DNA of 5,094 nucleotides from CAYLSV01 sp964386435. GTDB taxonomy: Bacteria; Planctomycetota; Phycisphaerae; Tepidisphaerales; Tepidisphaeraceae. Below are positions 1 through 5,094 of the stretch, piece by piece (the first letter of the stretch is position 1; each line of letters starts with the position of its first letter). Location: assembly GCA_964386435.1 (NCBI GenBank), contig CAYLSV010000160.1, forward strand, positions 1 to 5,094, written 5' to 3'. Position numbers and translations under genes: made by a program. Under the pieces are notes generated by a model that worked only from the letters and a program-made list of their open reading frames with translations, was not told the DNA's origin and ran no database searches.

Positions 1-1
1 C

Positions 2-1335
2 GTCTGGGTCGACGTCGACGTCCTCATGACCCACGACGTCTGCGGCCCCGGCACCGTCGGCATCTTCCAGCAGGAGTTCGGCCAGGACGCCCGCGTCTGG
101 GACCCGGATCGCGTCGTCATCGTGCCCGACCACTACATCTTCACCGCCGACCTCAAGAGCTACCGCAACGTCCAGCTCCTGCGCAGCTTCGTCANNNNNN
201 NNNNNNNNNNNNNNNNNNNNNNNNNNNNNNNNNNNNNNNNNNNNNNNNNNNNNNNNNNNNNNNNNNNNNNNNNNNNNNNNNNNNNNNNNNNNNNNNNNNN
301 NNNNNNNNNNNNNNNNNNNNNNNNNNNNNNNNNNGGCCCGGCGAGATCCTTCTCGGCACCGACAGCCACACCTGCACCGCCGGCGCCTTCGGCCAGTTCG
401 CCACCGGCGTGGGCAACACCGACGCGGCGTTCGTGCTCGGCACGGGCAAGACGTGGTTGAAGGTGCCGCCGACGATGCGGTTCAACTTCGACGGCGAGAT
501 CCCGCCGTACCTGACGGCGAAGGACCTGATCCTGGCCGTCATCGGCGAGATCGGCGTCGATGGGGCGACCTACCGCAGCATGTACTTCACCGGCGAAGGC
601 ATCAGCAGCCTCACCCTCGAAGACCGCATGACCCTCACCAACATGGCCATCGAAGCCGGCGGCAAGAACGGCGTCTGCGACGTCGACGACAAGACCCTCG
701 ACTACGTCCGTAACCGCAGCAACCGGCCCGAGTGGGACGTCGTGACCGAGGACGACGACGCCAGCTACTTCAGCGAGCACGCCTGGAACCTGAACGTCAT
801 GGAGCCGATGGTTGCCAAGCCGCACTCGCCGGACAACAAGGATCTGGCCCGCAACTGCAGCGACGTCGCGCTCGACCGCGCCTATCTCGGCAGCTGCACC
901 GGCGGCAAGATCACGGACATGATCTTCGCCGCCAACATCCTCGTCGGCCGCGAGGTCAAGATCCCGACCTACGTCGTGCCGGGAAGCACGGAAGTTCACA
1001 GCGACATGAAGCGGCTGAACCTGCGAGGCGTCGAGAAGGATAACAACGAAAAGAGCATCGAAGACGTTCTCGCCGACGCCGGCTGCCTGATCGGGCCATC
1101 CGGTTGCGCCGCCTGTCTCGGCGGGCCGAGCGACACGTTCGGCCGTCTGAACGAGCCGATGACGTGCATCAGCAGCACCAACCGCAACTTCCCCGGCCGC
1201 ATGGGCCACAAGCGCGCCGGCGTCTATCTCGCCAGTCCGCTCACCGTCGCCGCCAGCGCCCTGACCGGCCACGTGACAGACCCACGCGAGTTCGTAACGA
1301 CGCACATCCGCACGGGCACCGCCGGCGAGCGGTAG
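2..1335 (+). CDS. leuC: 3-isopropylmalate dehydratase large subunit (aconitase family), 5' partial and interrupted by an assembly gap
   Basis: LeuC, with the small subunit LeuD, isomerises 2-isopropylmalate to 3-isopropylmalate in cytosolic leucine biosynthesis using a [4Fe-4S] cluster. Seen: the N-terminal part (from base 2) contains MTHDVCGPGTVGIF and IPDHYIFTAD-like VPDHYIFTADLKS. After the N gap the frame resumes at base 337 with GTDSHTCTAGAFGQFATG, the substrate/cluster-region signature. The three expected cluster cysteines are present: SCTGGK (codon 895-897) and GCAAC (codons 1105-1107 and 1114-1116, CxxC), followed by STNRNFPGRMGHK and a C-terminus around ALTGHVTDPREF. The start codon lies outside the window; roughly 20-30 residues are missing by comparison with the family. 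The two halves lie in different frames only because the N run is not the true gap length. The remaining length (about 330 residues after the gap, 64 before) fits a normal protein of about 450-470 residues. No leuD follows here. A homoaconitase or related isomerase of the same family is a less likely alternative. Confidence 0.93.
   Translation, partial: LGRRRRPHDPRRLRPRHRRHLPAGVRPGRPRLGPGSRRHRARPLHLHRRPQELPQRPAPAQLRXXXXXXXXXXXXXXXXXXXXXXXXXXXXXXXXXXXXXXXXXXXXXXXXPGEILLGTDSHTCTAGAFGQFATGVGNTDAAFVLGTGKTWLKVPPTMRFNFDGEIPPYLTAKDLILAVIGEIGVDGATYRSMYFTGEGISSLTLEDRMTLTNMAIEAGGKNGVCDVDDKTLDYVRNRSNRPEWDVVTEDDDASYFSEHAWNLNVMEPMVAKPHSPDNKDLARNCSDVALDRAYLGSCTGGKITDMIFAANILVGREVKIPTYVVPGSTEVHSDMKRLNLRGVEKDNNEKSIEDVLADAGCLIGPSGCAACLGGPSDTFGRLNEPMTCISSTNRNFPGRMGHKRAGVYLASPLTVAASALTGHVTDPREFVTTHIRTGTAGER
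195..334. other. Assembly gap (140 N) inside leuC
   Basis: A run of 140 N. The reading frame before it (last complete codon 191-193) and after it (first clear codon 337-339) differ, so the written length cannot be exact. Family alignment from memory puts about 40-50 residues between RSFV and PGEILLGTDSHT, which agrees with a gap of roughly this size. Confidence 0.99.
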
Positions 1336-1387
1336 TTGGTACGCTCTGCGGGTGGGACACGTCGGGGTGTTGCAGCACGTTTACCGC

Positions 1388-1394
1388 GGGGGAA
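1388..1394 (+). promoter_or_regulatory. Probable ribosome binding site for the FkbM methyltransferase
   Basis: GGGGGAA ends 2 nt before the ATG at 1397 (about 4 nt from the G run). It supports ATG 1397 over the in-frame GTG at 1352, which would lie only 17 nt after the leuC stop and add 15 residues with no family resemblance. The spacing is short, so the site is only moderately convincing. Confidence 0.45.
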
Positions 1395-1396
1395 CG

Positions 1397-2332
1397 ATGC
1401 CAGTGCCGCTTGTTCGCAATTTCAGTGAGTTCATCCGCACGAAGCCGGCGCTGGCGCGGCTGGCCCTGCGGCTTGTGCCCGACCTGCCGGTCTCGCGGCG
1501 GCTCGACCACGTCGGCCCGTTCCGCATTCGGCTGCGGCGGCACCGAGCCCTGTGGCTGCGCGATCCGATCAACTCCGAATCTCGGCCGATGGAGGCGTTG
1601 CAACACCTCGTCCGCGAGGGCGACGTTGTCTGGGACATCGGAGCCAACATCGGGCTCTACGCGCGGTTCCTGCTCCGATCGACGCCGGCCGCACGTGTCG
1701 TCAGCTTCGAACCGATGCCGGACAATCTGCGAGACCTGCGTGCGAACCTCGACCGCCGGCGGATCGGCGCGGATGCCGATCGCGTGCAGGTCGTCGAAGC
1801 CGCCGTCTCCGATGCCGATGGCGATGCCGATTTCCAGGTCGACGACGTGATGAGCGCCAGCGCCCGCCTGGATGCCGTCGACACCGGTCGCGCCGCGGCC
1901 GGACGGGCACAGATCGGCCTGCCGCCACTGACGACTTGTGTGCGGACGGCCCGCATCGACACAATGGTCGAGCAGGGCGCGCTGCCGCGACCTGACGTCT
2001 TGAAGATCGACGTGGAAGGTGCCGAGCTGCTGGTGCTGGCGGGCGGCGAGGACGTCCTACGCAAACATGGGCCGCGGCTGGTCATCGAGACACACGGCCT
2101 CGAAGTTGCCAAGGCCACCGCACGCCGCCTGCTCGCACTCGGCTACCACCTTCGCGGCTTCGCCCCGGCGCCGCGCTCGCAACTCCTCGGCCCGACCGGC
2201 TTTGGCAGGGTGACGCACGAAACGACCGACGCCGCCACCGACTTCTATGACCTGCACTTTCTAATCGCCTCGCAGGACGAGTCGGACCTGATGGAGACGG
2301 TTCCAACCCTGCAGCCGCCCGCGAACGCGTAA
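1397..2332 (+). CDS. FkbM-family SAM-dependent methyltransferase
   Basis: A 311-residue protein of the FkbM/Methyltransf_21 class, which transfers a methyl group from S-adenosylmethionine, usually to a hydroxyl on a sugar or secondary metabolite; the substrate here is unknown. Seen: SAM-binding motif I VVWDIGANIGLYARF at about residues 77-91; the acidic ribose-binding strand VVSFEPMPDNLRDL at 101-114; the family signature DVLKIDVEGAELLVLAGG at 200-217; and PRLVIETHG at 226-234. Length is normal for the family. The N-terminal 50 residues are Arg-rich with no signal peptide, so it is probably cytosolic. It follows leuC on the same strand after 61 nt, with no convincing terminator between, so read-through is possible, but the functions are unrelated. 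The truncated polysaccharide-type exporter about 370 nt downstream suggests a surface-glycan setting (inference). Bases 1811-1831 hold a 9-bp direct repeat (GATGCCGAT twice) encoding an Asp/Ala-rich loop. Confidence 0.88.
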   Translation: MPVPLVRNFSEFIRTKPALARLALRLVPDLPVSRRLDHVGPFRIRLRRHRALWLRDPINSESRPMEALQHLVREGDVVWDIGANIGLYARFLLRSTPAARVVSFEPMPDNLRDLRANLDRRRIGADADRVQVVEAAVSDADGDADFQVDDVMSASARLDAVDTGRAAAGRAQIGLPPLTTCVRTARIDTMVEQGALPRPDVLKIDVEGAELLVLAGGEDVLRKHGPRLVIETHGLEVAKATARRLLALGYHLRGFAPAPRSQLLGPTGFGRVTHETTDAATDFYDLHFLIASQDESDLMETVPTLQPPANA

Positions 2333-2401
2333 GGCCGAGCGGTCCGCCGCACCAACAGCCGCTGCTTCTGCCCCAGTCTCAGCGACGATCCGCGCATTCG
2401 A

Positions 2402-2475
2402 TGGGCCGTGCAGGGCTCGAACCTGCGACATCTTCCTTGTAAGGGAAGCGCTCTGGCCAACTGAGCTAACGGCCC
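2402..2475 (-). tRNA. tRNA-Val (anticodon UAC)
   Basis: The minus strand folds into a standard 74-nt cloverleaf. The acceptor arm is GGGCCGT paired with ACGGCCC, discriminator A. The D arm is GCTC/GAGC with loop AGTTGGCCA. The anticodon stem is CTTCC/GGAAG with a 7-nt loop CTTACAA, giving anticodon TAC. The variable loop is ATGTC. The T arm is GCAGG/CCTGC with loop TTCGAGC. All stems are fully paired. The CCA end is not encoded, so it must be added after transcription. It reads GUA and probably other valine codons. It lies opposite to the flanking genes, with 69 nt to the methyltransferase stop. No clear promoter was recognised upstream (2476-2530). Confidence 0.96.
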
Positions 2476-2573
2476 GTCGCCACGAGCGTAGCCGCCCTCG
2501 ATGAACTTCGTGCAGCGCCGGCTGACTTGCCAAGCTATTCGTGCCGATGCATACTCTGCGGCCGCACCGACCG

Positions 2574-2589
2574 CGGCCGAAGTCGGCCG
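2574..2589. repeat. Perfect GC-rich inverted repeat in the spacer upstream of the permease
   Basis: CGGCCGA and TCGGCCG are exact reverse complements separated by 2 nt (a 6-bp stem with a 4-nt loop if folded). It sits in the 226-nt spacer 2476-2701 between tRNA-Val and the permease. No T tract follows on either strand, so a classical terminator is not supported. I see no gene in the rest of this spacer. Confidence 0.5.
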
Positions 2590-2701
2590 ATCGAGGTGAA
2601 CCGCAGCGGCAGGAGCAACGTCTCAGCCGCTCATCTCGGCCCTGCCAAACGGTGCCCTCCGGTGCACCGACGGGGGCGAAGTCCGTCCGGAACATGACGC
2701 T

Positions 2702-3205
2702 TTGACCGCACTCGCCGTCGCTCCAACTCAACCACCTGCCGAGCCGGCAAAGCCGCTCCGCGAAGTCGTCTACGCCCCCGGCAGCGGCCTGGCCCACCCG
2801 GGCCGGCTCGCCGGCGAGATGTGGCGCGACCTCAAGGCCTCCCGCGGCCTCGCCTGGCGGCTCGTTGTCCGCAACCTCTCGGCCCAATACCGCGGGGCCG
2901 CCCTCGGCTGGATCTGGGCCTTTCTCCCGCCCCTCGCCGCTGCGTCGACGTTCATCATCCTTCAGTCGACCGGGGTCATCGAGACCAGCGCCGCCTACGG
3001 CATGCCGTACCCCGTTTTCGTCTTCCTCGGCACGATCCTCTGGCAGTCGTTCGTCGACTCCGTCCAGAAGCCGCTGCAGATCGTCAACGCCAGCCGGTCG
3101 ATGGTGACGAAGATCAACTTCCCCCGCGAGGCCCTGCTTCTGGCCGGCATCGGCGAGGTGCTCTCTAATACGCTCGTCCGAGGCACCACTGATGGCCGCT
3201 CGTGA
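2702..3205 (+). pseudogene. ABC-2 type polysaccharide-export permease, truncated to its N-terminal half
   Basis: N-terminal part of an inner-membrane permease of the Wzm/KpsM/TagG type, which with a partner ATPase exports surface polysaccharide. Seen (167 residues): a cytoplasmic N-terminus with VVYAPGSGLAHPGRL, the WRLVVRNLSAQYRGAALGW amphipathic entry segment at 52-70, a first membrane segment at about 68-88, a second at about 103-120, and the family motif KINFPREALLLAG at 137-149 leading into a third helix (GEVLSNTLVR, 151-160). Full-length family members are about 260-290 residues. Here resemblance stops at about base 3180, and seven unrelated residues precede TGA. The missing half contains the remaining membrane helices, so the product should be non-functional. 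Start: TTG 2702 is used because resemblance reaches residue about 22; ATG 2819 would remove it. ATG 2694 is out of frame and stops after three codons. No partner ATPase gene is in the window. The break could also be an assembly join. Confidence 0.8.
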
Positions 3206-3222
3206 TTAGCTCGTCATTGGTG
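3184..3222. repeat. Inverted repeat at the truncation point of the permease
   Basis: CACCACTGA (3184-3192) and TCATTGGTG (3214-3222) pair at 8 of 9 positions around a 21-nt loop. The repeat starts within a few bases of where the permease loses family resemblance, so it may mark a rearrangement or element boundary. It could equally be a chance hairpin. CACCA/TTGGTG elements recur at 3242-3247, giving alternative pairings. Confidence 0.4.
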
Positions 3223-3234
3223 AAACCGCCCGCT

Positions 3235-3260
3235 GGCCGCACACCAACGTCCTCGCGGCC
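3235..3260 (-). terminator. Possible weak terminator hairpin downstream of the hypothetical-family gene
   Basis: GGCCGC (3235-3240) and GCGGCC (3255-3260) form a 6-bp stem with a 14-nt loop, with an outer ATTGG/CCAAT pairing (3216-3220 and 3270-3274). It lies 33 nt past the stop of the minus-strand gene ending at 3293. There is no real T tract, only a short TTT further on, so the terminator call is weak. Confidence 0.25.
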
Positions 3261-3292
3261 TTGCTTGCTCCAATTTGAACAACGTTAGACAG

Positions 3293-3967
3293 CTACGCCG
3301 GCGTGACCGCTGCCCGCGCCACCTCGCTCCACGGCCCACGCCGGTCTCGGCGATAGGGGTACGCCACCCGGTATTGCATCAAGCGACTCTCCGACGTCGC
3401 CACCTCGTGCACCAGCGGAGAACTCGACGGGTTGCCCAACAGCTCCCAGGCGGCCGGCGTCCCGTCTTGCAACACCACGGCTCCCTGCACGACAGCTCCG
3501 ATCGCCGGCGACGGCAGCCCATTGCGGCTCTCGTTCCCGGGATTCGGCCCGAAGTGGACCGACACCCGCCCACGCCGCCCGAAGTCGAGCCGCAATAACG
3601 GAGCGGCATCGGAAATCGAAGCTGTTCCCGCACCGGCCCGCGGCTCCGGCAGCGTGATCCGAAGATCACCCCGCAGCGCGTCCGTCGTCGCCGGGTTCGC
3701 CTGGATGCGGCGGGCGTACGGNNNNNNNNNNNNNNNNNNNNNNNNNNNNNNNNNNNNNCGCTTGATCGCCGTCGCCCCCTTGGCCGCCTCGAGCTTCGCC
3801 CGACTGTCGGTAAACGCATCATGCCAGTCATCTACCGCGTTCTGCAACGTGGTTCCTTCCTCCGGCGTAAAGCCGAGCGCCTCGGACACGCCCAGGAACT
3901 CCTCGACAAAGTTTTCGGCGAAAACGTCCAACTCGGCGTCCTGCGTCGGCACAAAATCACGCGGCAT
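3293..3967 (-). CDS. Hypothetical protein of a planctomycete-type family with C-terminal FN3-like region
   Basis: A 224-residue protein of unknown function. It resembles, from memory, a family of hypothetical proteins frequent in Planctomycetes that begin MPRDFVP.. and carry an N-terminal helical part and a C-terminal beta-rich segment. Seen: MPRDFVPTQDAELDVFAENF at the start; an acidic helical region to about residue 69; the gap; then PYARRIQANPATTDALRGDL, a proline-rich linker (TLPEPRAGAG), and an FN3-like strand series with GTPAAWELLGN and a last strand pair RVAYPYRRDRRGPWSEVARA. There is no signal peptide or membrane helix, so it is probably cytoplasmic or released by an unknown route. 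ATG 3967 is chosen because AGAGG lies 6 nt upstream and the family starts there; an in-frame upstream codon at 4024 adds only Ser-rich filler. The 37-N gap keeps the frame and fits the expected length. A damaged paralog lies upstream on the same strand. Confidence 0.75.
   Translation of the reverse strand: MPRDFVPTQDAELDVFAENFVEEFLGVSEALGFTPEEGTTLQNAVDDWHDAFTDSRAKLEAAKGATAIKXXXXXXXXXXXXXPYARRIQANPATTDALRGDLRITLPEPRAGAGTASISDAAPLLRLDFGRRGRVSVHFGPNPGNESRNGLPSPAIGAVVQGAVVLQDGTPAAWELLGNPSSSPLVHEVATSESRLMQYRVAYPYRRDRRGPWSEVARAAVTPA
3722..3758. other. Assembly gap (37 N) inside the hypothetical-family gene
   Basis: A run of 37 N. Both sides are in the same minus-strand frame, and about 13 residues are expected here between the helical region and PYARRIQANP, so the written length is probably close to the truth. 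Confidence 0.99.
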
Positions 3968-3973
3968 GATGAA

Positions 3974-3978
3974 CCTCT
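3974..3978 (-). promoter_or_regulatory. Ribosome binding site for the hypothetical-family gene
   Basis: AGAGG on the minus strand, 6 nt before ATG 3967. It decides this start over the longer in-frame alternative at 4024. Confidence 0.6.
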
Positions 3979-4047
3979 GAAAATGAGAAGAGAGAATGGA
4001 CGAACTACTCGACGCCAGGAACACACCTGCCCAACGCCGCTTACAGG

Positions 4048-4073
4048 TTAGTATGATGTACGGGTCGTGTCAA
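4048..4073 (-). promoter_or_regulatory. Weak candidate sigma-70-like promoter for the hypothetical-family gene
   Basis: On the minus strand TTGACA (4073-4068) is followed by TACTAA (4053-4048). The spacer is only 14 nt instead of about 17, so this is a poor match despite the perfect -35 box. The region is lower in GC than its surroundings and lies about 80 nt upstream of the start codon. The -35 overlaps a small hairpin CGTGT/ACACG (4066-4078). Confidence 0.2.
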
Positions 4074-4096
4074 ACACGTCCTCGCCACTGATTCTC

Positions 4097-4131
4097 GGCA
4101 CGTCTACCGCTTAAGCGAGTCTGACCGTGCC
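4097..4131. repeat. Inverted repeat with a nested 10-bp palindrome
   Basis: GGCACG (4097-4102) pairs with CGTGCC (4126-4131). Centred between them is the perfect palindrome CGCTTAAGCG (4108-4117). The pairing can be extended if a one-base bulge is allowed (TC after GGCACG against GGTC). It lies in the low-feature stretch upstream of the intact hypothetical-family gene and could be a terminator stem, an operator or an element remnant. There is no T tract. Confidence 0.45.
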
Positions 4132-4251
4132 GGTTCATCCGCCGGCGGCTTCTCGTCGATCTGCGACACCCCTGATCTTCCGCTGCATCGTTCGTGAGAC
4201 CCAAAGCCAGCGATGACCCCAGTTGCCAAACGGCTGAACCCGTCGCGACTC

Positions 4252-4266
4252 ATCACTGATCACTGA
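4252..4266. repeat. Short tandem repeat ATCACTG x2 next to a pyrimidine tract
   Basis: ATCACTG occurs twice in direct succession (4252-4265), followed by a 19-nt run of pure pyrimidines (4267-4285). CACTGAT-type words also occur at 3187-3193 and 4086-4092. Repeats of this word are, from memory, common around accessory genes in planctomycete genomes (low certainty). Confidence 0.4.
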
Positions 4267-4533
4267 CTCCCTCTTCCCCTCCCCCGGCCGCCACCCGCCG
4301 ACGCACCGTCTGACGTCGGCAGACACCCGCCGCCATCGCCTTGATCGTCGCGGACCTGGCCCAACCCTCCGCCGCCCGGCAGCGGACGACTGCCGGGCGA
4401 CCGAAGTGCACCGCCGCTTCTTGCCGGACGACCGCCTCCATCCGGCAGGCCACCGCCACGACAAGGCAACGCCAATGCTTCGCATGCCAAAGGCCATAAG
4501 TGCTTGTCTGCCAAGATGATACCCTTTCACCAT
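4253..4533 (-). pseudogene. Possible decayed four-helix-bundle (23S rRNA intervening-sequence type) protein gene
   Basis: No intact gene is visible here. On the minus strand, ATG 4533 opens MVKGYH, like the MKGYRDL.. start of this small helical family. In another frame RCLVVAVACRMEAVVRQE and AAEGWARSAT resemble the family's helix 1 and its IAEGWGR motif. The distance from the GY codon to the EGW codon is 158 nt, close to the roughly 150 nt expected from a family sequence recalled from memory, but at least one frameshift is needed. The frame ends with VSDQ and a stop in the ATCACTG repeat. In this reading the remnant begins about where the upstream paralog loses its C-terminus. GC-rich sequence produces such resemblances easily, so this is a weak call. 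If it is wrong, 4135-4548 is gene-free sequence with only small repeats. Confidence 0.27.
4373..4399. repeat. Strong perfect inverted repeat (10-bp stem, 7-nt loop)
   Basis: CGCCCGGCAG (4373-4382) and CTGCCGGGCG (4390-4399) are exact reverse complements around CGGACGA. It is the strongest simple hairpin in the window. No T run follows on either strand, which argues against an intrinsic terminator. Confidence 0.6.
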
Positions 4534-4548
4534 TCCGGTCAGACGTCG

Positions 4549-5011
4549 GTCGAGTAGGTTCCAGCCGTCGATGCTCGCCGGGGCCTCCTCGCCGACGTGC
4601 GTGAGGATCGTCGCACCCAGCACGCCCGCGGGCCGACCCTGACGCGTCTGGTCCGCCGCGTCGCGCAGCGAGACCTTGAGCGTCAGACCCAACTGGCTGA
4701 CCCCGTTGAGCAGCGGGGCGGTCGACGGCCGCGGACGCGGCGTGGGCACGCGGTCGCGGATCGGAATGTTCAGCGCGCTGCGCTTGGCGTCGGTCATCTG
4801 CGGCCAGGCCTCGCAGACGGCCACGAGCATCCGGCTCGCGTTGACCAGGTGTCGGCGGGCACCGTTCTTGATCACCGTGTCGGTCCGCGTCCGGGCGTCA
4901 CTGTTGCTCGCTGAGCCCGAAGTCGAGCGGGGCGGCCGCGATCTTCGCGGCGAACGTGCCGGACCACGCGAGCAGGTCGCTGTCACGGCGGAGGGCATTT
5001 GGATAAGACAT
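4549..5011 (-). pseudogene. Broken paralog of the planctomycete-type hypothetical family
   Basis: ATG 5011 opens MSYPNALRRDSDLLAWSGTF and runs 37 residues to GLSEQQ, where TGA (4900-4898) ends the frame. The family sequence resumes at once in another frame with SDARTRTDTVIKNGARRHL, then VAVCEAWPQMTDAKRSALNI, a proline-rich linker (RDRVPTPRPRPSTAP) and the FN3-like segment VSLRDAADQTRQGRPAGVLG ... DGWNLL ending near 4549. Compared with the family from memory, about 20 residues are missing at the frame change, so this looks like an out-of-frame deletion rather than a single-base error. The last strands of the C-terminal domain are also missing. The open frame continues to a stop at 4135 but its sequence is unrelated. 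The segment RQGRPAGVLGATI..GWNLL aligns with RNGLPSPAIGAVV..AAWELL of the intact gene on the same strand downstream. Function unknown; probably not expressed as a useful protein. Confidence 0.72.
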
Positions 5012-5026
5012 CGAAGTTTTCCTTCG
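5012..5026 (-). promoter_or_regulatory. Ribosome binding site of the broken paralog, within a small hairpin
   Basis: On the minus strand CGAAG-GAAAA-CTTCG lies directly before ATG 5011. AAGGA (5024-5020), 8 nt from the ATG, is a good ribosome binding site and lies partly in the 5-bp stem and partly in the loop. It supports ATG 5011 as the original start. The remaining 68 bases to the window end show no clear feature. Confidence 0.5.
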
Positions 5027-5094
5027 TCACGGGGAGCATCCGGCTCTGTCTCAACCCTCTGCGTCGCCGCAGGATCATCGTGTTGTGGACCACG

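Noticed and set aside
160..1305. Long open frame antisense to leuC (over 300 codons)
   Set aside because: It spans the N run and mirrors a strongly conserved leuC. Low-complexity Ala/Val/Asp-rich composition is the usual shadow of GC-rich coding sequence.
1104..1850. Open frame overlapping the end of leuC and the start of the methyltransferase
   Set aside because: It covers two recognisable genes in other frames and encodes Arg/Ser-rich filler.
2333..2401. Terminator between the methyltransferase and the tRNA
   Set aside because: Only a 5-bp AGCGG/CCGCT pairing with a 16-nt loop is visible and there is no T tract on either strand.
3284..3295. GTCTAAC right after the stop of the hypothetical-family gene, resembling the RYYYAAC end of an integron attC site
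   Set aside because: No matching GTTRRRY partner with a proper attC fold is found within about 150 nt, and no integrase is in the window. The 7-nt consensus is too loose to stand alone.
3432..3980. Plus-strand open frame opposite the hypothetical-family gene
   Set aside because: It mirrors the minus-strand gene, which has family resemblance, a ribosome binding site and a sensible start. The plus-strand protein is Ser/Pro/Ala-rich with no motif.
4135..4548. C-terminal extension of the broken paralog as a genuine new domain
   Set aside because: The frame merely stays open in GC-rich DNA. The residues are Arg/Ser/Gly-rich and show no relation to the family's usual C-terminal strands.
4597..4914. 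Plus-strand open frame opposite the broken paralog
   Set aside because: Arg-rich shadow of the minus-strand family sequence, with no motif or ribosome binding site.

Overview
The window reads as a draft-assembly scaffold (two runs of N) from a GC-rich bacterium, most likely a planctomycete. The taxonomic call is an inference. It rests on the type of LeuC, on a surface-polysaccharide ABC-2 permease, and above all on two minus-strand paralogs from a hypothetical-protein family that I know mainly from Planctomycetes (start of the type MPRDF.., helical N-terminus, C-terminal beta-rich fibronectin-III-like part).

Left part (1-2332, plus strand): the 5'-truncated large subunit of 3-isopropylmalate dehydratase (leuC), with an assembly gap inside it. 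It is followed after about 60 nt by a complete FkbM-family SAM-dependent methyltransferase. Middle (2333-3205): a minus-strand tRNA-Val(UAC) at 2402-2475, a GC-rich spacer with a perfect inverted repeat, then the N-terminal half of a polysaccharide/polyol-phosphate-type ABC-2 permease on the plus strand. The permease loses family resemblance abruptly at about 3180, just before an inverted repeat at 3184-3222, and stops at 3205. Its C-terminal membrane half is not in the window.

Right part (3206-5094, minus strand): one intact member of the planctomycete hypothetical family (3967 down to 3293, with a 37-N gap). About 1 kb upstream of it is a broken paralog (5011 down to about 4549) that carries a frameshift, an apparent internal deletion and a lost C-terminus. 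The roughly 580 bases between them hold a small inverted repeat with a nested palindrome (4097-4131), a short tandem ATCACTG repeat, a strong 10-bp-stem inverted repeat (4373-4399), and a stretch that weakly resembles a decayed four-helix-bundle (23S rRNA intervening-sequence type) protein gene.

How it fits together: leuC is a leucine-biosynthesis housekeeping gene. FkbM-type methyltransferases and ABC-2 exporters commonly sit in surface-glycan loci, but the exporter here is truncated and its ATPase is absent, so no complete pathway can be shown. The right half looks like an accessory, decaying zone: truncated permease, dead paralog, possible dead IVS gene, small repeats. It could be a real rearrangement hotspot, or partly an assembly join. 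I see no CRISPR array, no recognisable transposase and no complete novel defence or mobile system.
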